Assembly: GCF_026241135.1 (NCBI RefSeq) | Contig: NZ_JAPFGA010000004.1 | Location: forward strand, 62,001 to 126,000 | Direction: 5' to 3' | Origin: Galbibacter kalidii | GTDB lineage: Bacteria; Bacteroidota; Bacteroidia; Flavobacteriales; Flavobacteriaceae | Length of the DNA: 64,000 nucleotides | In this document: one piece after another, positions 17,626-26,886 of the stretch | Position numbering within the stretch: the stretch's first letter is position 1 | Layout: every line of letters starts with the position of its first letter | Notes under the pieces: generated by a model | Databases searched by the model: none | What the model saw: only the letters and a program-made list of their open reading frames with translations | Told to the model about the DNA's origin: nothing | Translations under genes and position numbers: made by a program

Positions 17626-18774
17626 TCATTTTGCAAGCCTGATACCGGTAAATTGCCATCGAGAATGTGGGTGAAGGAAATTCCTGTAGGTATAACGGGT
17701 GAGGCTTTTGGAGGTAACAACAGAACCGCCTCGTAATACCTTTTGGTTGACCATGAATTTTCCCGTCCGCTCTTTTAAACTACCTTGGTTTTTTTTGTAT
17801 TTTGGATAAGGAAGATAAGCGCTTGCCGTCCATTCCCAGCGTTTTCCCCAGTCAAAATAATCTTGTGCAGTTTCCCATTCGAATTCCGTTGGCAATCGTA
17901 AACCGCGCCATTCGGCATAGGCAAATGCCTCATAATAGGAAACATGGGCCACAGGGGCTTGAAGATGGAGTTTTTTTAATCCTTTGAAGGTGTATTGATG
18001 CCATTCGCCATCTATTTTATGCCAATACAAAGGGGCTTCAATCTGGTTTTTTTTGATCCATTCCCATCCTTCTGCATGCCAAAAATCAAAATTGGAATAC
18101 CCACCATCATTGATAAATTCCAAATATTCTTCGTTAGTGATGAGTTTGTTCTTGATTTTATAATTGTGAAGATATACCTTGTGCTTGCCCAATTCGTTAT
18201 CAAAACAAAAGTCTTTGGTAGCATGGCCTATTTCATAAATGCCTTTTGGTGTTTTGATCCACTTTGATTTCTGCTTTTCGATCTTATTTTCTTCAAAAGT
18301 TTCAGAAAATACAGGAAATAAAGGATTAGTCCCCAGAATGTATTTGATATCGGTAAAGAGCAATTCCTGGTGTCTTTTTTCGTAGTGAATACCAAGCATC
18401 ACCAATTCTGCTACTTCTTCGGTTAAATAATCGTCCAGAAACTCAGAAAGATAATTGGTGACATGGTCCCTGTAGGTATAAACTTCTTCAATAGAAGGGC
18501 GAGTCAAGTTCCCGCGACCTGTTTTTGAAAGATTTTGATAATCACTTTTAAAAATGTTACTATACTGCGGATTGTATTCAGTATAATTTTCATCAAACTT
18601 CTTCAGGACAAATTCTTCAAAAAACCAAGTGGTGTTTCCCAAATGCCATTTCGGAGGAGAAACAAAGTTAGCCGATTGCGCCACGTAATCTTCTTGTGTT
18701 AACGGAGCACAAATTTCTTCGGTGGTTTGTCTTGTCTGAAGAAAATCATTGATTATTTCATTGGTAACGATCAT
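17626..18774 (-). CDS. egtB: EgtB-like sulfoxide synthase (ergothioneine-type), unusual iron-site residue
   Basis: 382 aa with the EgtB layout: N-terminal DinB-like domain (PKWHLGNTTWFFEEFVL, residues 41-57; GIHYEKRHQELLFTDIKY, 128-145) and C-terminal formylglycine-generating-enzyme-like domain (WRGLRLPTEFEWETAQDYFDWG, GGSVVTSKSLTRYTYRNFLHPHSRWQFTGIRL). EgtB joins an oxygen and a sulfur donor to trimethylhistidine at a three-histidine iron site. H44 and H135 are in place, but the third ligand position, four residues before H135 (HxxxH in characterised enzymes), is Y131 (codon TAC at 18384-18382); H130 is one residue off. No egtD methyltransferase gene is in the window. Substrate could therefore differ from that of classical EgtB. 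Confidence 0.82.
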   Translation of the reverse strand: MIVTNEIINDFLQTRQTTEEICAPLTQEDYVAQSANFVSPPKWHLGNTTWFFEEFVLKKFDENYTEYNPQYSNIFKSDYQNLSKTGRGNLTRPSIEEVYTYRDHVTNYLSEFLDDYLTEEVAELVMLGIHYEKRHQELLFTDIKYILGTNPLFPVFSETFEENKIEKQKSKWIKTPKGIYEIGHATKDFCFDNELGKHKVYLHNYKIKNKLITNEEYLEFINDGGYSNFDFWHAEGWEWIKKNQIEAPLYWHKIDGEWHQYTFKGLKKLHLQAPVAHVSYYEAFAYAEWRGLRLPTEFEWETAQDYFDWGKRWEWTASAYLPYPKYKKNQGSLKERTGKFMVNQKVLRGGSVVTSKSLTRYTYRNFLHPHSRWQFTGIRLAK

Positions 18775-18884
18775 GAATTTCGTATATGCTGTTAGTTTGA
18801 CAGTTAAAAGTAATGATTTTAACTAAAGCTTTACGTATCAAGCCGTTAAAAATTATGAACAATCAGATATATTCCCCTCGCACA

Positions 18885-19709
18885 TTACACCGCTACAACA
18901 CCTTTAATATGCGGGTGTGGATCGTAATTCTCTAACGTAAAATCTTCAAATTTAAAATCGAATATGTTTTTCACTTCCGGATTCAGTTTCATGACAGGAA
19001 GTGGTCTTGGTTCTCTTGAGAGTTGTAGCTCTAATTGTTCCATGTGGTTGTTGTAGATATGGGCATCGCCAAAGGTGTGAACAAAATCACCGGGCTCATA
19101 GCCGCAAACCTGAGCCATCATCATGGTAAACAAGGCATAGGAAGCAATATTAAAAGGTACACCCAGAAAAATATCGGCACTGCGTTGGTATAACTGGCAA
19201 GACAGCTTTCCGTCAGCTACATAAAACTGGAAAAAAGCGTGACACGGAGGTAGCGCTGCTTTGCCGTTGGCCACATTTTCTGAAAAAGAAACAGAAGTAT
19301 CCGGCATAACACTCGGATTCCATGCAGAAACCATCATTCTCCTGCTGTTTGGGTTGTTTTTAAGCGTATTGATCACCTCTTTTATCTGATCGATCTCTTC
19401 GCTGTTCCAATTCCTCCACTGATGTCCGTAAACAGGTCCGAGATCACCATTTTCATCAGCCCATTCATTCCAGATACGTACACCGTTTTCCTGTAAATAT
19501 TTTACATTGGTATCTCCTTTCAAAAACCAAAGCAGTTCGTAGATAATGGATTTTAGATGTAGCTTTTTGGTCGTCACCATAGGGAAACCTTCGCTCAGGT
19601 CGAACCTCATTTGGTAGCCAAAAACGCTTTTTGTTCCGGTTCCTGTCCGGTCTCCTTTTTCATTTCCATGTTCTAAAACATGCTTTACAAGATCGTGGTA
19701 CTGCTTCAT
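18885..19709 (-). CDS. thyA: Thymidylate synthase
   Basis: 274 aa from ATG 19709 ([15 protein letters not shown]), the family's normal start and length; the open frame continues upstream to 19760 but that extension ([14 protein letters not shown]) is not conserved. It converts dUMP and methylene-tetrahydrofolate to dTMP. Motifs: [20 protein letters not shown], the catalytic cysteine in [32 protein letters not shown] and [13 protein letters not shown]. It is in the same orientation as the downstream egtB. folA, often next to thyA in relatives, is not seen here. Confidence 0.97.
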   Translation of the reverse strand: MKQYHDLVKHVLEHGNEKGDRTGTGTKSVFGYQMRFDLSEGFPMVTTKKLHLKSIIYELLWFLKGDTNVKYLQENGVRIWNEWADENGDLGPVYGHQWRNWNSEEIDQIKEVINTLKNNPNSRRMMVSAWNPSVMPDTSVSFSENVANGKAALPPCHAFFQFYVADGKLSCQLYQRSADIFLGVPFNIASYALFTMMMAQVCGYEPGDFVHTFGDAHIYNNHMEQLELQLSREPRPLPVMKLNPEVKNIFDFKFEDFTLENYDPHPHIKGVVAV

Positions 19710-19798
19710 TTTTTCTATTCTAAAAAGGAATGACTTAATGTAGGTCGAAATTTTGGGCAATTATAAGGATGTCTAAAAATTTTGTTTTTACACAAATT

Positions 19799-19860
19799 GT
19801 CAGTCTGAGCCTGTCGAAGACGATTTCATTTCTATTGCACTTCGACAAGCTCAGTGTGAC
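19799..19860. repeat. CTGAGCCTGTCGAAG inverted repeat
   Basis: Arms at 19799-19819 and 19840-19860 (GTCAGTCTGAGCCTGTCGAA-G / CTTCGACAAGCTCAGTGTGA-C) surround a 20-base loop. This word pair is a very common Bacteroidota intergenic repeat. It lies upstream of thyA. Confidence 0.8.
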
Positions 19861-19906
19861 ATAGGTCTTCAAATTTTTTAAAACCCTTATAAGATACAAC
19901 GAAAAT

Positions 19907-19947
19907 AAAAAAAGAGCCATAACATTTTATTAATGTAGGCTCTTTTT
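19907..19947 (-). terminator. Terminator of the phosphodiesterase-phosphatase gene
   Basis: AAAAAAGAGCC ... GGCTCTTTTTT with an inner ACATT/AATGT pairing; runs of A and T on both sides allow it to work in either direction. It follows the minus-strand gene ending at 19987 by about 40 bases. Confidence 0.75.
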
Positions 19948-19986
19948 TATCAAAAGGTTATTAACCATCCACTCACTAAGTGGGTT

Positions 19987-21768
19987 TTATTTTGTGTCGA
20001 TTTGAAGTAATTTTAAAATTTTGTGGAATACCTCATTGTTTTCATACACTCCGGTAAATTTATTTGAATGCGGTCCGTAAGCAAAAATAGGAATTAGTGT
20101 GCCGGTATGATCGTTTGTAGTAAAATCACCTTCAATGGTATGGTTTTTCATATCCCCTTGAGGGATGCTAAACCCTCCGGTTTCGTGATCAGCAGTAATA
20201 ATGACTAGGGTTCCCGGGTTTTGATCGGCAAACAGGATGGCTTGGCTTACGGCTTTGTCAAAATCAATGCCTTCGCTTACAATGGTACTTGTACTGTTGG
20301 CATGTCCGCCACTGTCAATTTTTGCAGCTTCAACCATCAGAAAAAATGGTTTTTGTTTGTCTTTTAAATACGTTAAGCTGTTTTGGGTAACTTCTGCCAG
20401 TAAATCATTTCTTCCTTCAAGAACAGAAGGAACTCCATTTTTAGCCATAAAATAACCGACTTTATCAGTTTTTGCTTGGGCAATGGCATTGGGGGAATCG
20501 ACAAGAGTGAAATCTCCATAGGACTTAAAGTGATCTTTCCCACCGGCAGCAAATAAACTAACATTGCTTTCTAAAAAATCTTCAACAATACCTGAAGTCA
20601 TACCGCGATCCTTCACATGGGCATAAAATGCTGAGGGCGTAGCTCCTGTAATCTGATCGGTAGTCACAAGACCGATGTTATAACCGTTAGGATGGAGTAG
20701 TTCTGTGATGTTGGTGATGGGCTGTCGCAACGAGTCCATTCCAATAGATCGGTTGTAAGTCTTTTCTCCTGTAGCGTAAGCAGTTCCTCCCGCTGCTGAA
20801 TCCGTAGTAAAATCATCTGAAGATTGGGTTTTCAACAGACCTATACTTTTTAGTTGTGTAATGGTCAATGCACCATTATTGGCCAAAGTGGCTGCGGAAA
20901 GCTGTGTTAAACCATTGCCATCTCCTATCATCAAAATGACATTTTTGACGGTTTCCGGCTTTTGATCGTGTTTGAAAGTAGGATGATATACTTCTGAAAA
21001 CACCGTGTTGGTATATACGCGTTTTGATAGTGTACCGACATAATTCACACAGGTAAAAGGATAATCAGTATTGATAAAATCAATCCCGAGATCAGAAAAG
21101 GCTTTCCACGCTGTTTTGGTGTCCGGAGTGGCCCAAAAACGGAAAGGTTTGTTGTATGCATGCGTTTTGTTGATAACTTCAGTAACCTTTTCCAAGTCTT
21201 CTTTTGTAAGTCTTCCCAGGCCGTTCCATTGAGAGTAATTGCGGAAACTCAGGCTGATGAGCGCTACTTTCTCCCAGGATTCTTTAGGAATGTTTTCCAG
21301 ATCTTGATAATCGAACTTTATAAATTCAGGGTAATTTATGTATTCCGATGGTTTTGGGCGATTCCCGGAAATAACAAATGTTAGTTTTTTGTTTTGAGTC
21401 AGCTTAGGGTACTTTTTTAAAGTGACAATTAAGGCATCCAGCGTTTTGTAAGCATCAGATTTAAAATCAATGAGCAATTGAAGGTCTTGTTTTTCTCCAA
21501 GACCCAAAGCGAATGCCTTTTGTAAAGGTTGAAGGTACAGATTCTCTATATACCGGCCTTTCTTGATTTCGCCTTCGCTATGTGTAGCATACAATTGTCC
21601 GTTTTTTAGGAATACATCGACTTCAATAGAATGTACACCTGACGAAAAAGCATTCCAAAACGGAACGGGATGCTCATAATCGTTATGGGAATGAATTTTT
21701 GTTTGTTGGGCCTTGCCACTAACAAAAAATAAAATGAGGAAACCTAAATAAAGATACTTTGTTTGCAT
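19987..21768 (-). CDS. Secreted phosphodiesterase (PI-PLC/GDPD-like) fused to alkaline phosphatase
   Basis: 593 aa from ATG 21768 (MQTKYLYLGFLILFFVSGKA-Q, a clear signal peptide); an upstream ATG at 21810 would spoil it with a charged extension. Residues about 25-250 are a TIM-barrel phosphodiesterase of the glycerophosphodiester/PI-PLC-like family (KIHSHNDYEHPVPFWNAF, SIEVDVFLKNGQLYATH, FWATPD, INTDYP). Residues about 272-593 are alkaline phosphatase (NVILMIGDGNGLTQ, phosphorylated Ser at about 324 in TDSAAGGTAYATGEK, KIDSGGHAN, TADHETGGF). One secreted chain could thus open a phosphodiester and release phosphate from the monoester. It lies divergent to a SusC/SusD pair and near a second alkaline phosphatase. 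Confidence 0.93.
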   Translation of the reverse strand: MQTKYLYLGFLILFFVSGKAQQTKIHSHNDYEHPVPFWNAFSSGVHSIEVDVFLKNGQLYATHSEGEIKKGRYIENLYLQPLQKAFALGLGEKQDLQLLIDFKSDAYKTLDALIVTLKKYPKLTQNKKLTFVISGNRPKPSEYINYPEFIKFDYQDLENIPKESWEKVALISLSFRNYSQWNGLGRLTKEDLEKVTEVINKTHAYNKPFRFWATPDTKTAWKAFSDLGIDFINTDYPFTCVNYVGTLSKRVYTNTVFSEVYHPTFKHDQKPETVKNVILMIGDGNGLTQLSAATLANNGALTITQLKSIGLLKTQSSDDFTTDSAAGGTAYATGEKTYNRSIGMDSLRQPITNITELLHPNGYNIGLVTTDQITGATPSAFYAHVKDRGMTSGIVEDFLESNVSLFAAGGKDHFKSYGDFTLVDSPNAIAQAKTDKVGYFMAKNGVPSVLEGRNDLLAEVTQNSLTYLKDKQKPFFLMVEAAKIDSGGHANSTSTIVSEGIDFDKAVSQAILFADQNPGTLVIITADHETGGFSIPQGDMKNHTIEGDFTTNDHTGTLIPIFAYGPHSNKFTGVYENNEVFHKILKLLQIDTK

Positions 21769-21828
21769 GCGGGTAAAACTACAATATCGTCTATAAGCGA
21801 ATTTAAACATAAAATTAAATCTATCTCA

Positions 21829-21902
21829 GGTTAAGGTTAACTACTTTGATTTTTTAAAGGAATACCAGGTTAACCATTAATGTTGAATTAACACTTTTAA
21901 CA
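21829..21902. promoter_or_regulatory. Cluster of TTAAC repeats in a divergent control region
   Basis: Between the phosphatase fusion and SusC 3, GGTTAAG/GGTTAAC (21829-21841), GGTTAACC (21868-21875), TTAACA (21888-21893) and TTAACA (21897-21902) lie close together. Repeated short direct motifs of this kind are typical of response-regulator binding sites; a PhoB-type regulator would fit the neighbouring genes. This is inference: no Bacteroidota Pho box consensus is known to me. Close to the SusC gene, TTACTTTG (21967-21974) is a one-mismatch -7 element. Confidence 0.4.
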
Positions 21903-22004
21903 TTAAGTTCAAACAAACTTGTTGCTTTCTTCATTTAAGGGTAACGACTTCTGATTTTCATCGCTATTACTTTGCGCAACTAACATTTAAATCAATATCA
22001 TAAC

Positions 22005-24941
22005 ATGTTTAAACATTTTAATTCAATACTGTTTGTGTTTTTAATGGGCTTTATGTCTATTTCATGGGCACAAACAAGCATTTCAGGTCTGGTAGTAGAC
22101 GAAGAAGGTGCTCCCATACCAGGCGCTAACGTGACAATAGAAGGGACAACCCGAGGAGTGCTCACCGATTTTGACGGAAATTTCACTATAGAAGTTGAAA
22201 TAGGGGATGTACTTAAATTCAGTTATGTGGGGATGAAACCTCAAGGAGTGAGCATTACAAATTATAACGATCTTTCTATAGTGGTGCAGACAGACCAAAT
22301 GGAATTGGAAGGGGTTGTTGTGGTTGGATATGGAACCCAAAAGAAAACCGATGTAACCGGATCTATCGGATCGGTAGCTAATGAAGATTTTAACAAAGGC
22401 TTGGTGAGCAATCCGGGGCAGCTTTTGCAAGGTAAGATTGCCGGGGTAAATGTTTCCGTAGTTAATGGAGAACCCGGAGCCTCACAAGATGTGATTATTC
22501 GTGGTGTAGGGAGTATGCGTGCCGGTACGACCCCTCTTTATGTAGTGGATGGTTTTGCATTGGACAATTCTTCAACAGGGGTAGCAACCAATCCGTTAAA
22601 CTTTATCAATTCAGAAGACATTGAAAGTATAGATGTGTTAAAAGATGCGTCTGCTACAGCAATTTATGGATCGAGAGCAGCCAATGGGGTGATTGTAATT
22701 ACCACTAAAAAAGGAAAGTCCGGTAAGGCGCAAATGGACTTGAGTATAACATCGGGTGTTTCTACCCTTGCCAATAAAGTGGATGTGTTTACTGCTGATG
22801 AATTCCGCCAACAAGTGGTAGCTGCCGGGGGTACCCTCGATGATGGTGGTGCAAATACTGATTGGCAAGATGAATTGACCCGAACAGCTTATTCCAAGAA
22901 TGTAAATTTATCAATGAGTAATGCGAGTGATAATTTTTCATATTATGGCGCACTGGGGGTTAAAGATCAGGAAGGAATTTTAAGAGGAAACGATCTTAAG
23001 CTTTATTCAGGGCGTTTGAATCTTACTCAAAAGGCACTTGAAGACCGGTTGAATGTAACATTTAACTTATCAGCAACAAGAACAGAGAATACCAGGGTAG
23101 ACTCCAGGGCTATGGTTACTAATATGTTGCAGTTGAACCCTACAACTCCGGTTTATACCAATGGTGAACCAACCTTGTTGGATAATATGCTAAACCCGCT
23201 GACCCGTGAGGAGATTTACAGTGACGATGCGATAAACAACCGTATTCTGGTCAATATTTCCCCTTCAGTTGAAATTATAGATGGCTTGACTTATAAATTA
23301 AATGTAGGAGCTGATTATTCGACCACAAATAGAGATATTCAATACAAGCCCTATCCACTGTTGGAAGATTATATTAACGGTGGTTTAAATTCTATCACTA
23401 CAACCAATAAAAACTTTTTGGTAGAGAATACCTTGACCTATAATTATTATACGGAAAAGCACAATGTGTCTTTTTTGGTGGGGCAAACCTATCAAGAGAC
23501 CTTTGCGCATCAAAAGCGTTTTGATTTAGAAGGGTTTTCGGATAATGGAATAGATCCGAAGTATCAAGATCAGATCAGTGGGGAAAGTACACCGACATAT
23601 ATGAGTACTTATGCTTTTGAAAATCAGTTGCAATCTTTCTTTGGCCGGCTTAATTATGTATACGACAGCAGGTACATGCTTACAGCGACCATGCGGGCCG
23701 ATGGTTCGTCAAAATTTGGTGACAATAATAAATATGGATATTTCCCTTCTGTTGCTTTAGGTTGGAATATCATGAATGAAGATTTCTTAAGTTCATCTGA
23801 TGTTATAAACAATCTTAAATTAAGAGCGAGCTGGGGTAGGACAGGGAATCAGGAAATTCCTCCTAAAATAACAAAGTTGAGTTTTTCCGATAGCAAAGGT
23901 GAAAATGATACTTATCCTATTAATGGAAATGAAACGAATATAGATGATTACCCATACGGAACCATTTTTACGCGTTTGGCCAATCCCGATATTCAGTGGG
24001 AGGTTTCCACGCAAACCAACGTTGGGCTTGATTTCGGCTTCTTTAATTATAAACTGACAGGGACGATAGACTACTTCAATAAAGTTTCTGAAAACATTTT
24101 GCTGGAAGTAACCCCGGCAGATCCGGTGCAACCAACGGACAGGTATTGGACCAATATCCCGAATATGCAAATCAAAAACAACGGACTTGAAGTCGCTTTG
24201 GATTATAGAGGGAATTTCACTGAAGATTTCAGCTACAATATTGGGGGTAATATGGCTTATACAAAGAATGAAGTTGTGGATTCTCCATATAAAGTGTTAA
24301 CTACGGGTGCCGCACAAGGCGCCGGACAAACCGATGCAACCATAAATGGTAATATCAATGGAGAACCCATAGGATCATTTTATATGCAGGAATTTTTGGG
24401 GATTGGTGATGATGGTTTGAGTTTATTGTCTGATGAGCGCACAATAGTGGGCAGCGCATTACCGGATCTGGTTTATGCTTTTTATCTGAACCTGGCTTAC
24501 AAAAGCTTTGATTTTGAATTGAATTTTAATGGTGTATCCGGTAATAAAGTATACAACCACAATGCCATGACATTATTTAATAAAGGACAATTGGTTTCCA
24601 ATTTTAATACCACTGATATGACAACTCAATATCCTAACGAGGATATCACAAACTCCAATACCGTATCGACCCGCTATTTGGAAGACGGTGATTTTCTACG
24701 GTTGAATAACGCGAGTCTGGGGTATAACTTGGATCCGAAACAGATAGGTTTGGATAATGTGCTTACTAACATCCGATTTTCCTTAACAGGTCAGAATCTA
24801 TTTGTCATTACCGATTATAACGGATATGACCCGGAAATCAATTCCAATCTCTCAATGGATGGAATCCAGACATTCGGAATTGATTATTTCAACTATCCAA
24901 AATCAAGAACAATACTTCTTGGTTTAAATGTATCATTCTAA
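22005..24941 (+). CDS. SusC-family TonB-dependent transporter (3), phosphatase-linked
   Basis: 978 aa. Signal peptide MFKHFNSILFVFLMGFMSIS ending WAQ, CarboxypepD-regulatory domain (SGLVVDEEGAPIPGANVTIE), TonB box LEGVVVVGYGTQKKTDVTGS, plug (TTPLYVVDGFALDN, SRAANGVIVITTKKGKSGKA) and barrel ending SRTILLGLNVSF. It does not share the leader of the other two SusC genes. SusD follows after 18 bases. With phosphatases on both sides, the cargo is probably a phosphorus-containing organic molecule or the product of its hydrolysis; this is inference from context. Confidence 0.95.
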   Translation: MFKHFNSILFVFLMGFMSISWAQTSISGLVVDEEGAPIPGANVTIEGTTRGVLTDFDGNFTIEVEIGDVLKFSYVGMKPQGVSITNYNDLSIVVQTDQMELEGVVVVGYGTQKKTDVTGSIGSVANEDFNKGLVSNPGQLLQGKIAGVNVSVVNGEPGASQDVIIRGVGSMRAGTTPLYVVDGFALDNSSTGVATNPLNFINSEDIESIDVLKDASATAIYGSRAANGVIVITTKKGKSGKAQMDLSITSGVSTLANKVDVFTADEFRQQVVAAGGTLDDGGANTDWQDELTRTAYSKNVNLSMSNASDNFSYYGALGVKDQEGILRGNDLKLYSGRLNLTQKALEDRLNVTFNLSATRTENTRVDSRAMVTNMLQLNPTTPVYTNGEPTLLDNMLNPLTREEIYSDDAINNRILVNISPSVEIIDGLTYKLNVGADYSTTNRDIQYKPYPLLEDYINGGLNSITTTNKNFLVENTLTYNYYTEKHNVSFLVGQTYQETFAHQKRFDLEGFSDNGIDPKYQDQISGESTPTYMSTYAFENQLQSFFGRLNYVYDSRYMLTATMRADGSSKFGDNNKYGYFPSVALGWNIMNEDFLSSSDVINNLKLRASWGRTGNQEIPPKITKLSFSDSKGENDTYPINGNETNIDDYPYGTIFTRLANPDIQWEVSTQTNVGLDFGFFNYKLTGTIDYFNKVSENILLEVTPADPVQPTDRYWTNIPNMQIKNNGLEVALDYRGNFTEDFSYNIGGNMAYTKNEVVDSPYKVLTTGAAQGAGQTDATINGNINGEPIGSFYMQEFLGIGDDGLSLLSDERTIVGSALPDLVYAFYLNLAYKSFDFELNFNGVSGNKVYNHNAMTLFNKGQLVSNFNTTDMTTQYPNEDITNSNTVSTRYLEDGDFLRLNNASLGYNLDPKQIGLDNVLTNIRFSLTGQNLFVITDYNGYDPEINSNLSMDGIQTFGIDYFNYPKSRTILLGLNVSF

Positions 24942-24959
24942 TCAAAAAAACACTTCAAA

Positions 24960-26702
24960 ATGAAGAATACTATTTTAATTACACTTTTCGGGGTTTTCTT
25001 ACTGTCAAATGTAAGTTGTACCGATTTAGAAGAAGACGTTTTAGACGAATCCCTAGAGGGAAGCGGACAGGCTGAAACCATTAGTGGTGCGATAGCCCCG
25101 GCTTATGGACAAGTATCATGGACATGGAGGCACACCAATTATTACGGTTTACAATTAATTCCTGCTGATGAAGCCATATTGCCTTATCGCGGAGGAACAG
25201 ACTGGTTTGATGGCGGAAAATTTCTGGATGCCCATGCGCATACCATTTCTCCAAGTAATGATTTGGTTGGGAGCGCATGGAATGAGGTAACCAAAAATAT
25301 ATCGAGAACACTTTTGGCTATAGAGGTTTTAAGACCTTTGGCAGAAGAAGGAGATACGGAAGCCGAAGGAGCTTTGTACGAAATGATCGCCTTAAGAGCT
25401 TATTTAAACATGCTGATGCTGGATAGTTGGGGATTGGTATTCAAAAAAGAAGTATCGGATGAAGATTCTGAAATTCTCCGCCGGGAAGAGGCTATCGGTT
25501 ATATTGAAAATGAACTTTTATCAGTGGTAGATGTTATCAATACCGACAGGGAACCTGGTCGAATGACACAAGGCGCAGTTTGGGGTCTGTTAGCAAGACT
25601 GTATCTGAATGCTGCTGTTTATCGCGATCCATACGGAACGCCACAATTCACTCAAGAAGATATGGACAAGGTGATCATGTACACAAGCAATATTATCGAT
25701 TCGGGTAAATTCAATTTATCACCGGAATACTTCGATTTGTTTAATGATAATAATCACAAGAATGCTGAATTGATCTTTGCATTGGATCAACGAGGTGTGC
25801 TGAGAAGGGAGCATAGTCGTTGGGCATATTGGTCGCTTGCAGGATCTTGGTTTCCCAGACCTGAACATCCAAGTGCAGATGGAACCGACGGTCCGGCCAT
25901 TACATCGGATTTCTACCAAACATGGGTGGATGCCTATGGAGGTGTAGATCCTGCTGATGCTGATGCAAGGTTTTATAAGAAAAATCAGGAGATTCCGGAA
26001 GAACTTCAGGATCTAAGCGGACTTTCACCCTTAAATGATCAGGATCATTACTATTGTATTGCTGCTGAAGATTTTGAGATCGACAGAGGGATTATAAGAG
26101 GTATCATTTGGGGGCCTAGAAAAGATGAAAACGGTTCGTTCTACACCTGTGATGGCGGTTATCGAATCTATCCTGTAAAACAAATAAAAGGAAATGGCCC
26201 TGATAAGGATGTGGGATATGTAAATCATATTGAGCAAGTTGATTTCACCAATGAAGGAAGATTGCACAGGAATGGTTACCGTGTTTCCAAATACCAGTTT
26301 AGCCATACTTCGCCCAACGGGAACAATTACAGCAGTGTAGACCTTGTCTTGATGCGTTATGCTGAAATATTTTTAATGCGTGCAGAAGCCAAATTGAGAA
26401 ACGGGGATAATGCAGGTGCTTTAGCCGATGTGAATACCGTAAGGACTTCCAGAACTGCCCGGGAACCTATTCCTCAGGCACTTTCTTCGATTGATATAGA
26501 AACCCTGTATCGTGAGCGTGGTTTTGAATTGTATTGGGAAGGGTTTAGAAGAGGAGATCAAATCCGATTTGGGCATTATGAAGATTCATGGACTGAAAAA
26601 ACGGATAGTGATGTGAATCATCGTTTGTTCCCTATTCCTCAAGATGCTATAGACGGAGCTTCCAATTCCCCCGGGTATTTGGAGCAGAATGAAGGGTATT
26701 AA
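24960..26702 (+). CDS. SusD-family lipoprotein (3), phosphatase-linked
   Basis: 580 aa, longer than the 450-480 aa of the other two. Lipobox SNVSC-TDLEEDVLDES. SusD fold segments: YEMIALRAYLNMLMLDSWGLVFKK, AVWGLLARLYLNAAVYRDPYG, DLVLMRYAEIFLMRAEAKLRNGDNAGA, VNTVRTSRTAREP, ERGFELYWEGFRRGDQIRFG and the final LFPIPQDAIDG-NSPGYLEQNEGY. It binds ligand at the surface for SusC 3. A terminator follows at 26721, so the alkaline phosphatase downstream is probably transcribed separately. Confidence 0.95.
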   Translation: MKNTILITLFGVFLLSNVSCTDLEEDVLDESLEGSGQAETISGAIAPAYGQVSWTWRHTNYYGLQLIPADEAILPYRGGTDWFDGGKFLDAHAHTISPSNDLVGSAWNEVTKNISRTLLAIEVLRPLAEEGDTEAEGALYEMIALRAYLNMLMLDSWGLVFKKEVSDEDSEILRREEAIGYIENELLSVVDVINTDREPGRMTQGAVWGLLARLYLNAAVYRDPYGTPQFTQEDMDKVIMYTSNIIDSGKFNLSPEYFDLFNDNNHKNAELIFALDQRGVLRREHSRWAYWSLAGSWFPRPEHPSADGTDGPAITSDFYQTWVDAYGGVDPADADARFYKKNQEIPEELQDLSGLSPLNDQDHYYCIAAEDFEIDRGIIRGIIWGPRKDENGSFYTCDGGYRIYPVKQIKGNGPDKDVGYVNHIEQVDFTNEGRLHRNGYRVSKYQFSHTSPNGNNYSSVDLVLMRYAEIFLMRAEAKLRNGDNAGALADVNTVRTSRTAREPIPQALSSIDIETLYRERGFELYWEGFRRGDQIRFGHYEDSWTEKTDSDVNHRLFPIPQDAIDGASNSPGYLEQNEGY

Positions 26703-26720
26703 TCTGATTTAACTTTTTTA

Positions 26721-26770
26721 AATAAACCACATTGAGGCTTTCTGTTAAGGCTTGATGTGGTTTATTTATT
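26721..26770 (+). terminator. Terminator of SusCD unit 3
   Basis: 12-bp inverted repeat AATAAACCACAT / ATGTGGTTTATT flanked by T-rich sequence (TTTATTTATT). It lies 18 bases after the SusD stop. Confidence 0.75.
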
Positions 26771-26800
26771 GAATAATTGTTAATCATAATGCTATGTCTC

Positions 26801-26867
26801 CTCGAGCGCAGTCGAGAGGTCATATGCTTTTACGTTTTTAAAATTAGGTCTCGACTGCGCTCGACCT
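26801..26867. repeat. CGAGCGCAGTCGAG inverted repeat
   Basis: TCGAGCGCAGTCGAGA (26802-26817) and TCTCGACTGCGCTCGA (26849-26864) are perfect inverted copies, 31 bases apart. It is another common flavobacterial repeat word, placed between the terminator and the alkaline phosphatase gene. Confidence 0.8.
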
Positions 26868-26886
26868 GACAATCAGTTATATTTTA

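Noticed and set aside
18885-19760. Longer thymidylate synthase starting at 19760
   Set aside because: The extra 17 residues are not part of the family and the ATG at 19709 gives the normal start.
21769-21810. Upstream start of the phosphodiesterase-phosphatase fusion
   Set aside because: It adds a basic, non-hydrophobic extension before a complete signal peptide that begins at 21768.
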